Below, piece by piece: positions 8,668 through 16,318 of a stretch of DNA of 64,000 nucleotides. The position numbers were made by a program, and so were the translations under genes. The number at the start of each line of letters is the position of its first letter. The first letter of the stretch is position 1. The DNA is from Allotamlana fucoidanivorans. Lineage in GTDB: Bacteria; Bacteroidota; Bacteroidia; Flavobacteriales; Flavobacteriaceae. The DNA lies in contig NZ_CP074074.1 of assembly GCF_045788535.1 (NCBI RefSeq), positions 2,976,001 to 3,040,000 on the forward strand, read 5' to 3'. A model generated the notes under the pieces. It did not search any database and had not been told where the DNA came from. It saw only the letters and a list, made by a program, of their open reading frames with translations.

Positions 8668-9504
8668 TTAAGAACCAGTTAAAAGTAGAGGATCCGAGCT
8701 ATTTTTATTCATTTCGATGTATTCATTGGGAGGGATATCTCCCAAGGAACTGTGAGGTCTAAAGTTGTTATATTCTTCTCTCCACATATCTAGTTTTTCT
8801 TGCGCATCTTCCATTGACAGAAACCAATTTACGTTTAAACATTCATCCCTAAAAGAACCATTGAAACTCTCTATAAAGGGATTATCTGTAGGTTTTCCTG
8901 GTCTTGAGAAGTCTAGTTCTATCTGGTTTTCATAGGCCCATTTATCCAAAACTTTACTAATAAATTCACTTCCATTATCTACTTTGATACGCTTTGGAAG
9001 AGTGCAATTCTCCGAACTAACCTTTTCCATAACATTTACAACATCACTTCCTTTTAATGACTGTCCTGCTTCAATAGCAAGGCATTTTCTACTATAATTA
9101 TCCACTACAGTTAAAGCCCTAAAGCGACTCCCATTATATAGCTGATCACTGACAAAATCCATACTCCAGCATTCATGTAAACTAGAAGAATTACCATCTG
9201 ATGGTTGTCTGTGTAAGGCTGAACGATTCCTTTTAGGACGTTTGCTTCTCAAATTAAGCCCCTCTTCACAGTAAATTCTATAAACACGCTTGTGATTATC
9301 CATAAAGCCTTCTCTTCTTAGTAGGATATAAACCCTCCAAAAGCCATAACGAACGCGGGTTGATGCAATTTCTTTGATCCGCATACGCAATAAAGTATCA
9401 TCTCTTTTATTTGGCTTATAATAATAAACACTTTTGTGCAAAAGAACCAGCTTCACGCAACGGTTAACAGAGATATTATATTCCATTCGTATTCCACGGA
9501 CCAT
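8668..9504 (-). CDS. IS3-family transposase OrfB, DDE integrase domain
   Basis: This 278-residue protein has the HTH_21-type N-terminal part (RYGFWRVYILLRREGF, NHKRVYRIYCEEGL) followed by the rve integrase core. The DDE triad is visible in WSMDFVSD, IKVDNGSEF and NPFIESFNGSFRDECLN, and the C-terminal NNFRPHSSLGD motif is intact. The frame is -1 relative to orfA, and conceptual frameshifting at the A8 run gives ...VLKKKVLRPSRKREMVRG..., the usual OrfAB junction. The ATG at 9504 may therefore be internal to the fusion product. All catalytic residues are present, so it could be active. Confidence 0.93.
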   Translation of the reverse strand: MVRGIRMEYNISVNRCVKLVLLHKSVYYYKPNKRDDTLLRMRIKEIASTRVRYGFWRVYILLRREGFMDNHKRVYRIYCEEGLNLRSKRPKRNRSALHRQPSDGNSSSLHECWSMDFVSDQLYNGSRFRALTVVDNYSRKCLAIEAGQSLKGSDVVNVMEKVSSENCTLPKRIKVDNGSEFISKVLDKWAYENQIELDFSRPGKPTDNPFIESFNGSFRDECLNVNWFLSMEDAQEKLDMWREEYNNFRPHSSLGDIPPNEYIEMNKNSSDPLLLTGS

Positions 9505-9524
9505 CTCCCGCTTTCGAGATGGCC

Positions 9525-9797
9525 TTAAAACTTTTTTTTAAGAACGTCCTGGAGAATTTGCTTATCAAGACTAAGATCTGCTACCAGTTTCTTTAATTGA
9601 AAATTCTCCTCTTCTAAGTTCTTGAGTCTGCGCAATTCGGAAACACCTAATCCTCCATATTTCTTCTTCCAATTGTAAAAGGTAGCTTCACTTATTCCCA
9701 TCTTTCGACAAACCTCAGATACACGCGTACCTGTTTCGGCCTGCTTGATAGCAAATACGATTTGACTCTCCGTGAATTTTGATCGTTTCATATGCAA
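9525..9797 (-). CDS. IS3-family transposase OrfA, helix-turn-helix
   Basis: The 90-residue product has an HTH_Tnp_1 domain (SKFTESQIVFAIKQAETG, ISEATFYNWKKKYGG) followed by a leucine-zipper-like coiled coil (LRRLKNLEEENFQLKKLVADL). It binds the terminal repeats and, as an OrfAB fusion made by -1 frameshifting, gives the transposase. The A8 run at 9532-9539, a few codons before the stop, is the likely slip site. Translation could begin at 9797 or two codons later at 9791. Confidence 0.92.
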   Translation of the reverse strand: MHMKRSKFTESQIVFAIKQAETGTRVSEVCRKMGISEATFYNWKKKYGGLGVSELRRLKNLEEENFQLKKLVADLSLDKQILQDVLKKKF

Positions 9798-9875
9798 ATA
9801 ATTGTTTAAAGTTACACATTTATTTGCTCGGTTTTCTCTAGTTTTAAATTGTCCGGTTTAACGGGAGGAGGTCAA

Positions 9876-10130
9876 AAAGGAGAGGTTGAAGCTAAATATA
9901 AAAATGTTTTAGAGAATTCAAGTATTACTACCGTTGTAGTAGTAGGTAATGCAAAGGTGGGAGCAGAGACTGTTTCTGCAAAAAACTTTTGAGATTTAGA
10001 GAAAATAATTAAAGGTGATAATGCTGTTTCAAGTAGAGATAATCATGGTGTGCCAATAGATTACACAGTTAGATATTTATAATATAATAAACTCGCTAAA
10101 ATGGGTAAATGTCAGTGGTCATTATTATGA
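9876..10130 (+). pseudogene. 3' remnant of a thiol-activated (cholesterol-dependent type) cytolysin
   Basis: Directly after the IS3 right end, one frame encodes YKNVLENSSITTVVVVGNAK, then after an in-frame TGA (9990-9992) DLEKIIKGDNAVSSRDNHG and PIDYTVRYL, a stop at 10080-10082, and KLAKMG. The order matches the region before the membrane-binding domain of thiol-activated cytolysins, where known proteins read ILENSSFTAVVLGGDA, then FDVIRNVIKDNATFSRKNP, then PISYTSVFL. The N-terminal part is absent on the other side of the insertion, and no clear undecapeptide (ECTGLAWEWWR) is seen downstream. It is a dead fragment. The assignment rests on pattern recognition of about 65 codons. Confidence 0.68.
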
Positions 10131-10285
10131 AAGTTGTTGGTAATCGTATCGATATTGTGGTTCTGCCGAGATTAGATTATGTGTTTAGATACTGAAAGCA
10201 ATGAATGAAGCAACCAGCACCTAAAGTTGTAGATTCAACAACTTGGTGTTGGTTGTGGTTAATTGAAACCAGAATGTATTGCCTA

Positions 10286-10528
10286 CTATTGAAGTTCTTC
10301 CAATTCGGAAGATATTGCATCTACAACTTTTTGAGCTGTATCTAATTCATCTTTGTGTACATAAACTTGTTTAAAGATAGAGTTCGATGATCCAAAAATA
10401 GGAAGTAATCCAGAATCTGTTTGATCTTTCAAAACAGGAATAATATCCAGCTTTTCTAACTCAGAAACCATACGCTGTACAACAATTAATTCGCCAGTAT
10501 AAATTTTTACATAATTTGAATTTGTCAT
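10286..10528 (-). CDS. DUF2007-family small protein
   Basis: This 80-residue protein has the DUF2007 pattern: a YVKIYTGELIVVQRMVSELE opening, a central GLLPIFGSS loop and a C-terminal VYVHKDELDTAQKVVDAI helix. The family is described as putative signal-transducing or regulatory-domain-like (ferredoxin-like fold) with no established reaction. It lies 50 bases downstream of the pheT terminator on the same strand and so is probably transcribed separately. Confidence 0.85.
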   Translation of the reverse strand: MTNSNYVKIYTGELIVVQRMVSELEKLDIIPVLKDQTDSGLLPIFGSSNSIFKQVYVHKDELDTAQKVVDAISSELEELQ

Positions 10529-10577
10529 GACAATACCTTTTTAAGGTTCATCTTAAATATACGAAATTTTTAGGTAC

Positions 10578-10606
10578 AAAAAAACCAGCAATAAGCTGGC
10601 TTTTTT
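10578..10606 (-). terminator. Terminator after pheT
   Basis: On the minus strand GCCAGC, TTATT and GCTGGT pair over about 6 bp (including one G-U), extended by flanking A and T runs, 19 bases after the pheT stop codon. Confidence 0.85.
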
Positions 10607-10624
10607 ATTTTATAACTACCTTGT

Positions 10625-13051
10625 TTACCTTAATTCTGCACCCAATTGGTTTTCAAAATTAGTTTGTAGTTTCTTCATTATTTTATCTATTTGCTTGTCG
10701 TTAAGTGTTTTATTTTCATCACGTAGTGTAAAACTTACGGCATAACTTTTTTTTCCCGTAGGCAAATTTTTCCCTTGATAAACATCAAACAAGTTCACGT
10801 CTTTTAGTAAGTGTTTTTCACTTTGAATGGCTATCTGATAAATAGAACTGAAGGTTACATTTTCATCTAAAAGTAAGGCAAAATCTCGCCTAACCTCAGG
10901 GTATTTTGGTATTGGGCTAAATTTAATACTGTTATGCTTTATAATTTCCAATATGTTATCCCAATTAAAATCAGCGAAAATGACTTCTTGCGAAATGTCA
11001 AAATGTTTTAAAACGGTTTTTGTTATTAAACCAAAATCAATCAATTTAGTTTTACCAAGACTAACGGTTACCCCTTCAGCAAACAAATCATCTTTTACCG
11101 GAGTTTCTTTTGCGTTTGAAATTCCTAGTCTATCTAAAATGGAAGTAATCAATCCTTTCATTAAAAAGAAATCAGATTTTACGCTTTTTTCTATCCAATT
11201 TTCAGAAGCCTGATTGCCCGTAATAAATAGTGATAAATGCTTAAATTCTTCACGATTATCTCCAAAAGTATGGTAAGTTTTTCCGAATTCAAAGAATTTT
11301 AAATCGGATCGTTTTCTATTGATGTTGAAAGCGATAGATTCTAATCCTGAGAATAGTAATGACTGCCTTAAAACAGATAAATCGTTACTCAACGGATTAA
11401 GCATGGTTACGTTATGCTCTTCTTTCAGTTGCTCACTTAAACTAACATAGCCTGGTGTGGTTAATGAATTAGAAAGAATTTCAAAGAATCCTTGGGCCGC
11501 CAATTGGTTTCCTATAATATTTTGAATTTTATAATCTTCAAAACGAGACATAGTGGCTATTGAAGCATTTAACTTTTTGGTTGTATTTACATTGTTGTAA
11601 CCGTAAACTCTTAAAATTTCTTCAATAATATCTGCTTCACGTTGCACATCATTTCTATAAGCTGGTACCGTTAATCCTAACCCTGCTTCCGTAACGTTAT
11701 TAACTTTAATCTCTAAAGACGATAATATTTTTTTTATGGTCTCTTTAGGAATTTCTTCACCAATTAAACGCTTGGCATTTTCAAAACTTAATCTAACCTC
11801 GAAATCTTTAATCTTTTTCGGGTAAACATCAATAATATCGCTGGTTATTTCTCCTCCTGCAATTTCCTGAATAAGTAAGGCAGCTCTTTTTAAAGCGTAC
11901 TCGGTAATATTAGGATCTATACCGCGTTCAAACCTAAAAGAAGCATCTGTATTTAAACCGTGACGTTTTGCCGTTTTTCTGATGCTTATAGGGTTAAAAT
12001 AAGCGCTTTCTAAAAAGATACTTGTGGTATTTTCGGTAACCCCTGAAAATTCACCGCCAAAAACTCCAGCAATACACATTGGTTTTTCGGCATCACATAT
12101 CATCAGATCGTCTTCATGAAGAGTTCTTTCAATCCCGTCAAGGGTAACAAATTTTGTTCCAGCCTCAAGTGTTTTTACTTCAATTTTATTTCCTGCTATT
12201 TTCACAGCATCAAAAGCGTGTAACGGTTGCCCTAAATCATGAAGCACATAATTAGTGGCATCAACAATATTGTTTATAGGACTTAACCCAATAGCTTTCA
12301 GTCTATTTTGAAGCCAAGCAGGCGATTCTTTTACTTTAATTCCAGATATGGTTACACCGCAATAACGTGGGGCTAAAGTTTTGTCCTTAACATCAACATC
12401 CATTTTCAGCATACGATTATCTACATGAAACGCACTTACTGATGGTGTAATGAGTTCTAAATTGATATCTTTTTGCATCAAGCCTGCTTTTAGGTCTCTC
12501 GCTGTACCTAAATGACTCATGGCGTCTGCTCTGTTTGGTGTTAGTCCTATTTCAAAAACTTGATCATTTTCAATATCAAAAATTTCAGCCGCGGGGGTTC
12601 CTACTTGTATATTTTCATCAAGAACCATAATGCCATCATGAGATTTGCCTAATCCTAATTCATCTTCAGCACAAATCATTCCGTGGCTTACTTCACCTCT
12701 TATTTTTCCTGTTTTGATTGTCCAAGATTCCCCTGCTTCTGTATAAAGCATAGTGCCAATAGTTGCTACAGGTACTTTTTGACCAGCCGCAACATTGGGT
12801 GCGCCACAAACAATCTGCAAAGGATCATTGTCACCTATATTGACCGTGGTTACTTTTAATTTGTCTGCATTAGGATGTTTTACACAGGTAAGTACTTCCC
12901 CTACAATAACACCTTCTAAACCACCTTTTACAGATTGATAGGCTTCTAATCCTTCAACTTCCAGACCTAAATCTGTAAGGAGTTCACTTGTTTGTTCGGG
13001 TGTCCAATCTGTCTTTAAAAATTGTTTGAGCCAGTTATAAGAAATCTTCAT
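10625..13051 (-). CDS. pheT: Phenylalanine--tRNA ligase beta subunit
   Basis: The 808-residue protein starts at MKISYNWLKQFL. An upstream in-frame ATG at 13102 would add 17 residues unlike the family start, so 13051 is preferred. The order is the family's: N-terminal segment, OB-fold tRNA-binding domain (GVIVGEVLTCVKHPNADKL, about residues 40-150), B3/4 and B5 domains with the central GLNTDASFRFERG segment, the catalytic-like core (RRDFALLLDE) and the C-terminal anticodon-binding FDX-ACB domain (VFDVYQGK equivalent LFDVYQGKNLP). Together with PheS, encoded elsewhere, it charges tRNA-Phe in the cytoplasm. Length and motifs are normal. It is a single gene with its own terminator. Confidence 0.97.
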   Translation of the reverse strand: MKISYNWLKQFLKTDWTPEQTSELLTDLGLEVEGLEAYQSVKGGLEGVIVGEVLTCVKHPNADKLKVTTVNIGDNDPLQIVCGAPNVAAGQKVPVATIGTMLYTEAGESWTIKTGKIRGEVSHGMICAEDELGLGKSHDGIMVLDENIQVGTPAAEIFDIENDQVFEIGLTPNRADAMSHLGTARDLKAGLMQKDINLELITPSVSAFHVDNRMLKMDVDVKDKTLAPRYCGVTISGIKVKESPAWLQNRLKAIGLSPINNIVDATNYVLHDLGQPLHAFDAVKIAGNKIEVKTLEAGTKFVTLDGIERTLHEDDLMICDAEKPMCIAGVFGGEFSGVTENTTSIFLESAYFNPISIRKTAKRHGLNTDASFRFERGIDPNITEYALKRAALLIQEIAGGEITSDIIDVYPKKIKDFEVRLSFENAKRLIGEEIPKETIKKILSSLEIKVNNVTEAGLGLTVPAYRNDVQREADIIEEILRVYGYNNVNTTKKLNASIATMSRFEDYKIQNIIGNQLAAQGFFEILSNSLTTPGYVSLSEQLKEEHNVTMLNPLSNDLSVLRQSLLFSGLESIAFNINRKRSDLKFFEFGKTYHTFGDNREEFKHLSLFITGNQASENWIEKSVKSDFFLMKGLITSILDRLGISNAKETPVKDDLFAEGVTVSLGKTKLIDFGLITKTVLKHFDISQEVIFADFNWDNILEIIKHNSIKFSPIPKYPEVRRDFALLLDENVTFSSIYQIAIQSEKHLLKDVNLFDVYQGKNLPTGKKSYAVSFTLRDENKTLNDKQIDKIMKKLQTNFENQLGAELR

Positions 13052-13239
13052 AAATTGTAGTACTAATTTAAGGCTGCAAAGATAGAATATTGCACCAACC
13101 ATTCAAACAATGTATTCCAAATTGTGACCTAAAAAGAAGTATTTGTTATTAATTTTAGTATTTGAATGCGGCTATGAAACGCGAACCTAAATTGAGTTCG
13201 ACTTTAAACTGCAATTATCAGATTGTTTTGAACCGAATT

Positions 13240-13710
13240 TTACAATTCTTCTAATACTATATTGTAATCATATTGTAAATCTTCGTGAAGGTTATGAAGT
13301 ATTTTCTTTGCCAATTGAAGTTGTCTGTGATACGCGTTTTGTAATTGGGTAGAGTTAGAAATACTCGGATTGAAATGTTTTAACTTCAAGCAAAAGTAGA
13401 GTAGGAGTTCAACTTCAGTTTCCTTTTTTTGAGAATATCGAATGTATTTTTTTACGTTTTTTAAAATCTTTCTGACGCTCTTACGAATAAAATAAAAACT
13501 GGAGGTATTAATCATTTGAAATTCATCATCCATGTAACTTTTTATCGTTTGAATGTAGCCATCTTCGTTATAAGATTCAAAAAGTAAATAGGTGAGGAGT
13601 TCTTTGTTTTCTTTTTTAAAGCGTGATAGTGTTAAGCAAAGATCTTGGAGCTCTTGATTTGAAAGCTGTTTTAATTCTTTTTTAATGTCTCTAATACCTA
13701 CAGCTTTCAT
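13240..13710 (-). CDS. Conserved hypothetical protein, helical and basic
   Basis: I do not recognise a family with a known function. The 156 residues are rich in Lys, Leu and Tyr, predicted almost wholly helical (LKQLSNQELQDLCLTLSRF, KSVRKILKNVKKYIRYSQKK), with no signal peptide or membrane segment, so it is cytoplasmic. Similar short helical proteins occur in other Flavobacteriaceae as far as I recall. It ends 188 bases upstream of pheT and starts 42 bases after the stop of the E1 dehydrogenase gene on the same strand, so it may be the last gene of that transcript. Confidence 0.7.
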   Translation of the reverse strand: MKAVGIRDIKKELKQLSNQELQDLCLTLSRFKKENKELLTYLLFESYNEDGYIQTIKSYMDDEFQMINTSSFYFIRKSVRKILKNVKKYIRYSQKKETEVELLLYFCLKLKHFNPSISNSTQLQNAYHRQLQLAKKILHNLHEDLQYDYNIVLEEL

Positions 13711-13751
13711 GTTATTTTAAAATGCTTAATGCTCTTTTTAAAGAAAAGGTA

Positions 13752-16163
13752 TCATCTTAATTTGGGATAATTTCTTGGGTTTACTTCGTGCATAACTTCA
13801 TAAACAGCTTCAAAAATATCCTCAGCCGATGGTTTAGAGAAATAATCACCATCATTGCCATAGGCAGGTCTATGAGGTTTCGCTGTTAGTGTTTTTGGTG
13901 CACTATCAAGATATTGAAACGCCTTTTGCTTATTAATTATTTCATCAAGTATGTATGCCGAAGCTCCACCAGGAACATCTTCATCAATAATCATGACTCT
14001 ATTTGTTTTAGCAATACTTTTTACAATATCATGATTTAGATCAAAAGGGATAAGTGATTGTACATCAATAATTTCAGCATTAATACCTACAGCCTGTAAT
14101 TCTTTGGCAGTATGCTCAACAATTCTTAAGGTAGAACCGTAAGAGACTAAAGTTATATCTTGCCCTGTTTTTATCGTTTCAACAACCCCTATTGGCGTTT
14201 TTATAGCATTTAAATTATTAGGCATTTTTTCCTTTAAGCGGTAACCATTTAAACACTCAACTACAATTGCAGGATCGTCACCTAAAAGTAATGTGTTATA
14301 AAATCCAGCGGCTTTGGTCATATTTCTAGGCACTAAAAGGTTAACACCTCTTACCAAATTTAGAATGCCTCCCATTTGTGATCCAGAGTGCCATATACCC
14401 TCTAAACGGTGGCCTCGCGTTCTTATAATAAGCGGTGCTTTTTGTTTTCCTTTTGTTCTGTAGTGGGTGGTAGCCAAATCATCACTAATAATTTGAATCG
14501 CATAAAGGATATAGTCTAAGTATTGAATTTCAGCAATAGGTCTTAAACCTCTTAAGGCTAAGCCAATACCTTGCCCAACAATAGTAGCTTCTCGTATTCC
14601 GGCATCTGCAATACGTAATTCACCATATTTGGCCTGTAAGCCTTCTAATCCTTGATTAACATCACCAATATTACCTGTATCTTCACCAAATACTAGAGCC
14701 TCCGGATGACTAGCAAAAAGGGCATCAAAGTTGTCTCTTAATATAATCCTTCCATCAACTAAAGCGGCCCCATCATCATATGTAGGTTTAATCTCTTTAA
14801 TACGCGTATTAGAACGTTGTGTTTGAGAATATAAGTGAGAACTAAACTTGGGCTGTACGTTTTCAAAAATGCCATTTATCCATTGACCTAATGTTTGATG
14901 ACCAACAAATGTTTCGCCTACTATATATCTCAAAGCACGTCTAGCACTTGATAAAATATCCTTTCTTGTAGGTTCTCCAATTTCAGAAAGATTTTCTTGA
15001 ATTTTATTAATAAAAACACGATTGCTACTTAGCGGTGCGATTTGTTTTAAAATAGATATGAGTTCAGTTTGTTCTTTTTTTATAGGTTTTAAGAAGGTGT
15101 TCCATGCTGTGTTTTTGGCCTGTCTAACCTCTCTTTTAGCGGCACGCTCAAGTTCTATTAGTGCCTCATTTGTTGCAATACCATTTTCAATTATCCATTC
15201 TCTGAAACGCGTATTACAATCATGATTTGTTTCCCATTCTAGGCGTTCTGCGCTTTTATAACGTTCATGAGAACCCGAGGTAGAATGCCCTTGAGGTTGT
15301 GTTAATTCAGAAACATGAATAAGAACAGGTACATGTTCTTCTTTAGCTATAGCTCCAGCTTCTTGGTAGGTTTCAATTAAATTAGCATAATCCCAACCTT
15401 TTACTCTTAAAATTTCATACCCTTTGTTATTTTGGTCTCTTTGAAAACCTGATAATATTTCAGATATATTTTCTTTTGTTGTTTGGTGTTTGGCATGAAC
15501 AGATATACCATATTCATCATCCCAGATACTAATTACCATAGGAACTTGTAATACCCCAGCAGCATTAATAGTTTCAAAAAACAAGCCCTCACTTGTACTG
15601 GCGTTACCTATGGTACCCCAAGCTACTTCATCACCGTTATTAGAGAAATTAGTTGCATTTATTTCTTTTACTTCTCTAAAGATTTTAGAAGCCTGCGCCA
15701 GTCCCAATAATCTGGGCATTTGGCCAGCCGTTGGAGAAATGTCTGCACTTGAGTTATATTGTTTTGTGAGATTCTTCCAAGTACCATCATCGTTTAAACT
15801 ATGCGTTACAAAATGACCTCCCATTTGCCTCCCTGCAGACATGGGTTCTAATTCTATGTTGGTGTTGGCATAAAGTCCAGCAAAGAACTGCTCTGCGGTG
15901 AGTTCATTAATAGCCATCATAAAGGTTTGATCTCTGTAATATCCAGAGCGCCAATCGCCTTTTTTAAAGGCTTTAGCCATTGCTAATTGTGGTACTTCTT
16001 TACCGTCTCCAAAAATTCCGAATTTAGCTTTTCCAGTAAGCACTTCTCGTCTTCCTAATAAGCTACATTCACGACTAATTAAGGCTATTTTGTAATCGTT
16101 TAAAACTTCGGCCTTAAAATCTTCAAAAGATATGTTACTTTTCAAATTGGATAGGGTTTGCAT
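13752..16163 (-). CDS. Fused 2-oxoacid (branched-chain type) dehydrogenase E1, alpha plus beta
   Basis: The 803 residues combine the two E1 chains. About residues 1-430 are the alpha part, with the thiamine-diphosphate region GDEVAWGTIGNASTSEG...DDEYGIS and the phosphorylation-loop-like SGSHERYKSAERLEWE. About 455-803 are the transketolase-like beta part (FGEDTGNIGDVNQGLEGL, IVGQGIGLALRGLRPIAEIQY, VDVQSLIPFD). E1 decarboxylates a 2-oxoacid and transfers the acyl group to lipoyl-E2. The fused form is common in Bacteroidota and usually annotated as branched-chain 2-oxoisovalerate dehydrogenase, which would supply primers for the iso-fatty acids of flavobacteria. E2 and E3 are not in the window, so the exact substrate is inferred. 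Confidence 0.9.
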   Translation of the reverse strand: MQTLSNLKSNISFEDFKAEVLNDYKIALISRECSLLGRREVLTGKAKFGIFGDGKEVPQLAMAKAFKKGDWRSGYYRDQTFMMAINELTAEQFFAGLYANTNIELEPMSAGRQMGGHFVTHSLNDDGTWKNLTKQYNSSADISPTAGQMPRLLGLAQASKIFREVKEINATNFSNNGDEVAWGTIGNASTSEGLFFETINAAGVLQVPMVISIWDDEYGISVHAKHQTTKENISEILSGFQRDQNNKGYEILRVKGWDYANLIETYQEAGAIAKEEHVPVLIHVSELTQPQGHSTSGSHERYKSAERLEWETNHDCNTRFREWIIENGIATNEALIELERAAKREVRQAKNTAWNTFLKPIKKEQTELISILKQIAPLSSNRVFINKIQENLSEIGEPTRKDILSSARRALRYIVGETFVGHQTLGQWINGIFENVQPKFSSHLYSQTQRSNTRIKEIKPTYDDGAALVDGRIILRDNFDALFASHPEALVFGEDTGNIGDVNQGLEGLQAKYGELRIADAGIREATIVGQGIGLALRGLRPIAEIQYLDYILYAIQIISDDLATTHYRTKGKQKAPLIIRTRGHRLEGIWHSGSQMGGILNLVRGVNLLVPRNMTKAAGFYNTLLLGDDPAIVVECLNGYRLKEKMPNNLNAIKTPIGVVETIKTGQDITLVSYGSTLRIVEHTAKELQAVGINAEIIDVQSLIPFDLNHDIVKSIAKTNRVMIIDEDVPGGASAYILDEIINKQKAFQYLDSAPKTLTAKPHRPAYGNDGDYFSKPSAEDIFEAVYEVMHEVNPRNYPKLR

Positions 16164-16318
16164 AGAGTAATGCTTTTAGCTTTTGCAAAAGTAGGTAATG
16201 TTTGTCTTTTTTGCAATTATATTTTTGTGTAAATAATTACGAATACAATAAAATTAAGCGGTAAAACTCTGTTTTGTTGTGAAAAATATATTCAAAACCT
16301 TATTTTTGTAAAAATTAT

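Larger units (their letters stand above)
8653..9874 (-). mobile_element. IS3-family (IS407-group) insertion sequence, apparently complete
   Basis: The 1222-bp element is bounded by imperfect inverted repeats: TGATCTCCTCCC at 8653 and TGACCTCCTCCC (reverse complement) ending at 9874. It carries overlapping-frame orfA and orfB on the minus strand with an A8 slippery run between them, as in the IS407 group. Flanking tetranucleotides are TTTT and AAAA, so no direct target duplication is visible, although this group normally makes 4-bp duplications. The left flank is an IS256 end and the right flank is a cytolysin remnant. Confidence 0.85.

Noticed and set aside
8649..9878. TTTT and AAAA flanks as an IS3 target-site duplication
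   Set aside because: They are inverted relative to each other on the same strand, not a direct repeat.
10131..10285. Continuation of the cytolysin remnant to its undecapeptide
   Set aside because: A Trp-rich stretch (TTWCWLWL) is present, but it does not align convincingly with ECTGLAWEWWR and the frame is broken.
10953..11213. Plus-strand 86-codon frame within pheT
   Set aside because: Shadow of the pheT coding strand with no family match.
10625..13102. pheT starting at 13102
   Set aside because: The extra 17 residues do not resemble the family, while MKISYNWLKQF at 13051 is the usual start.
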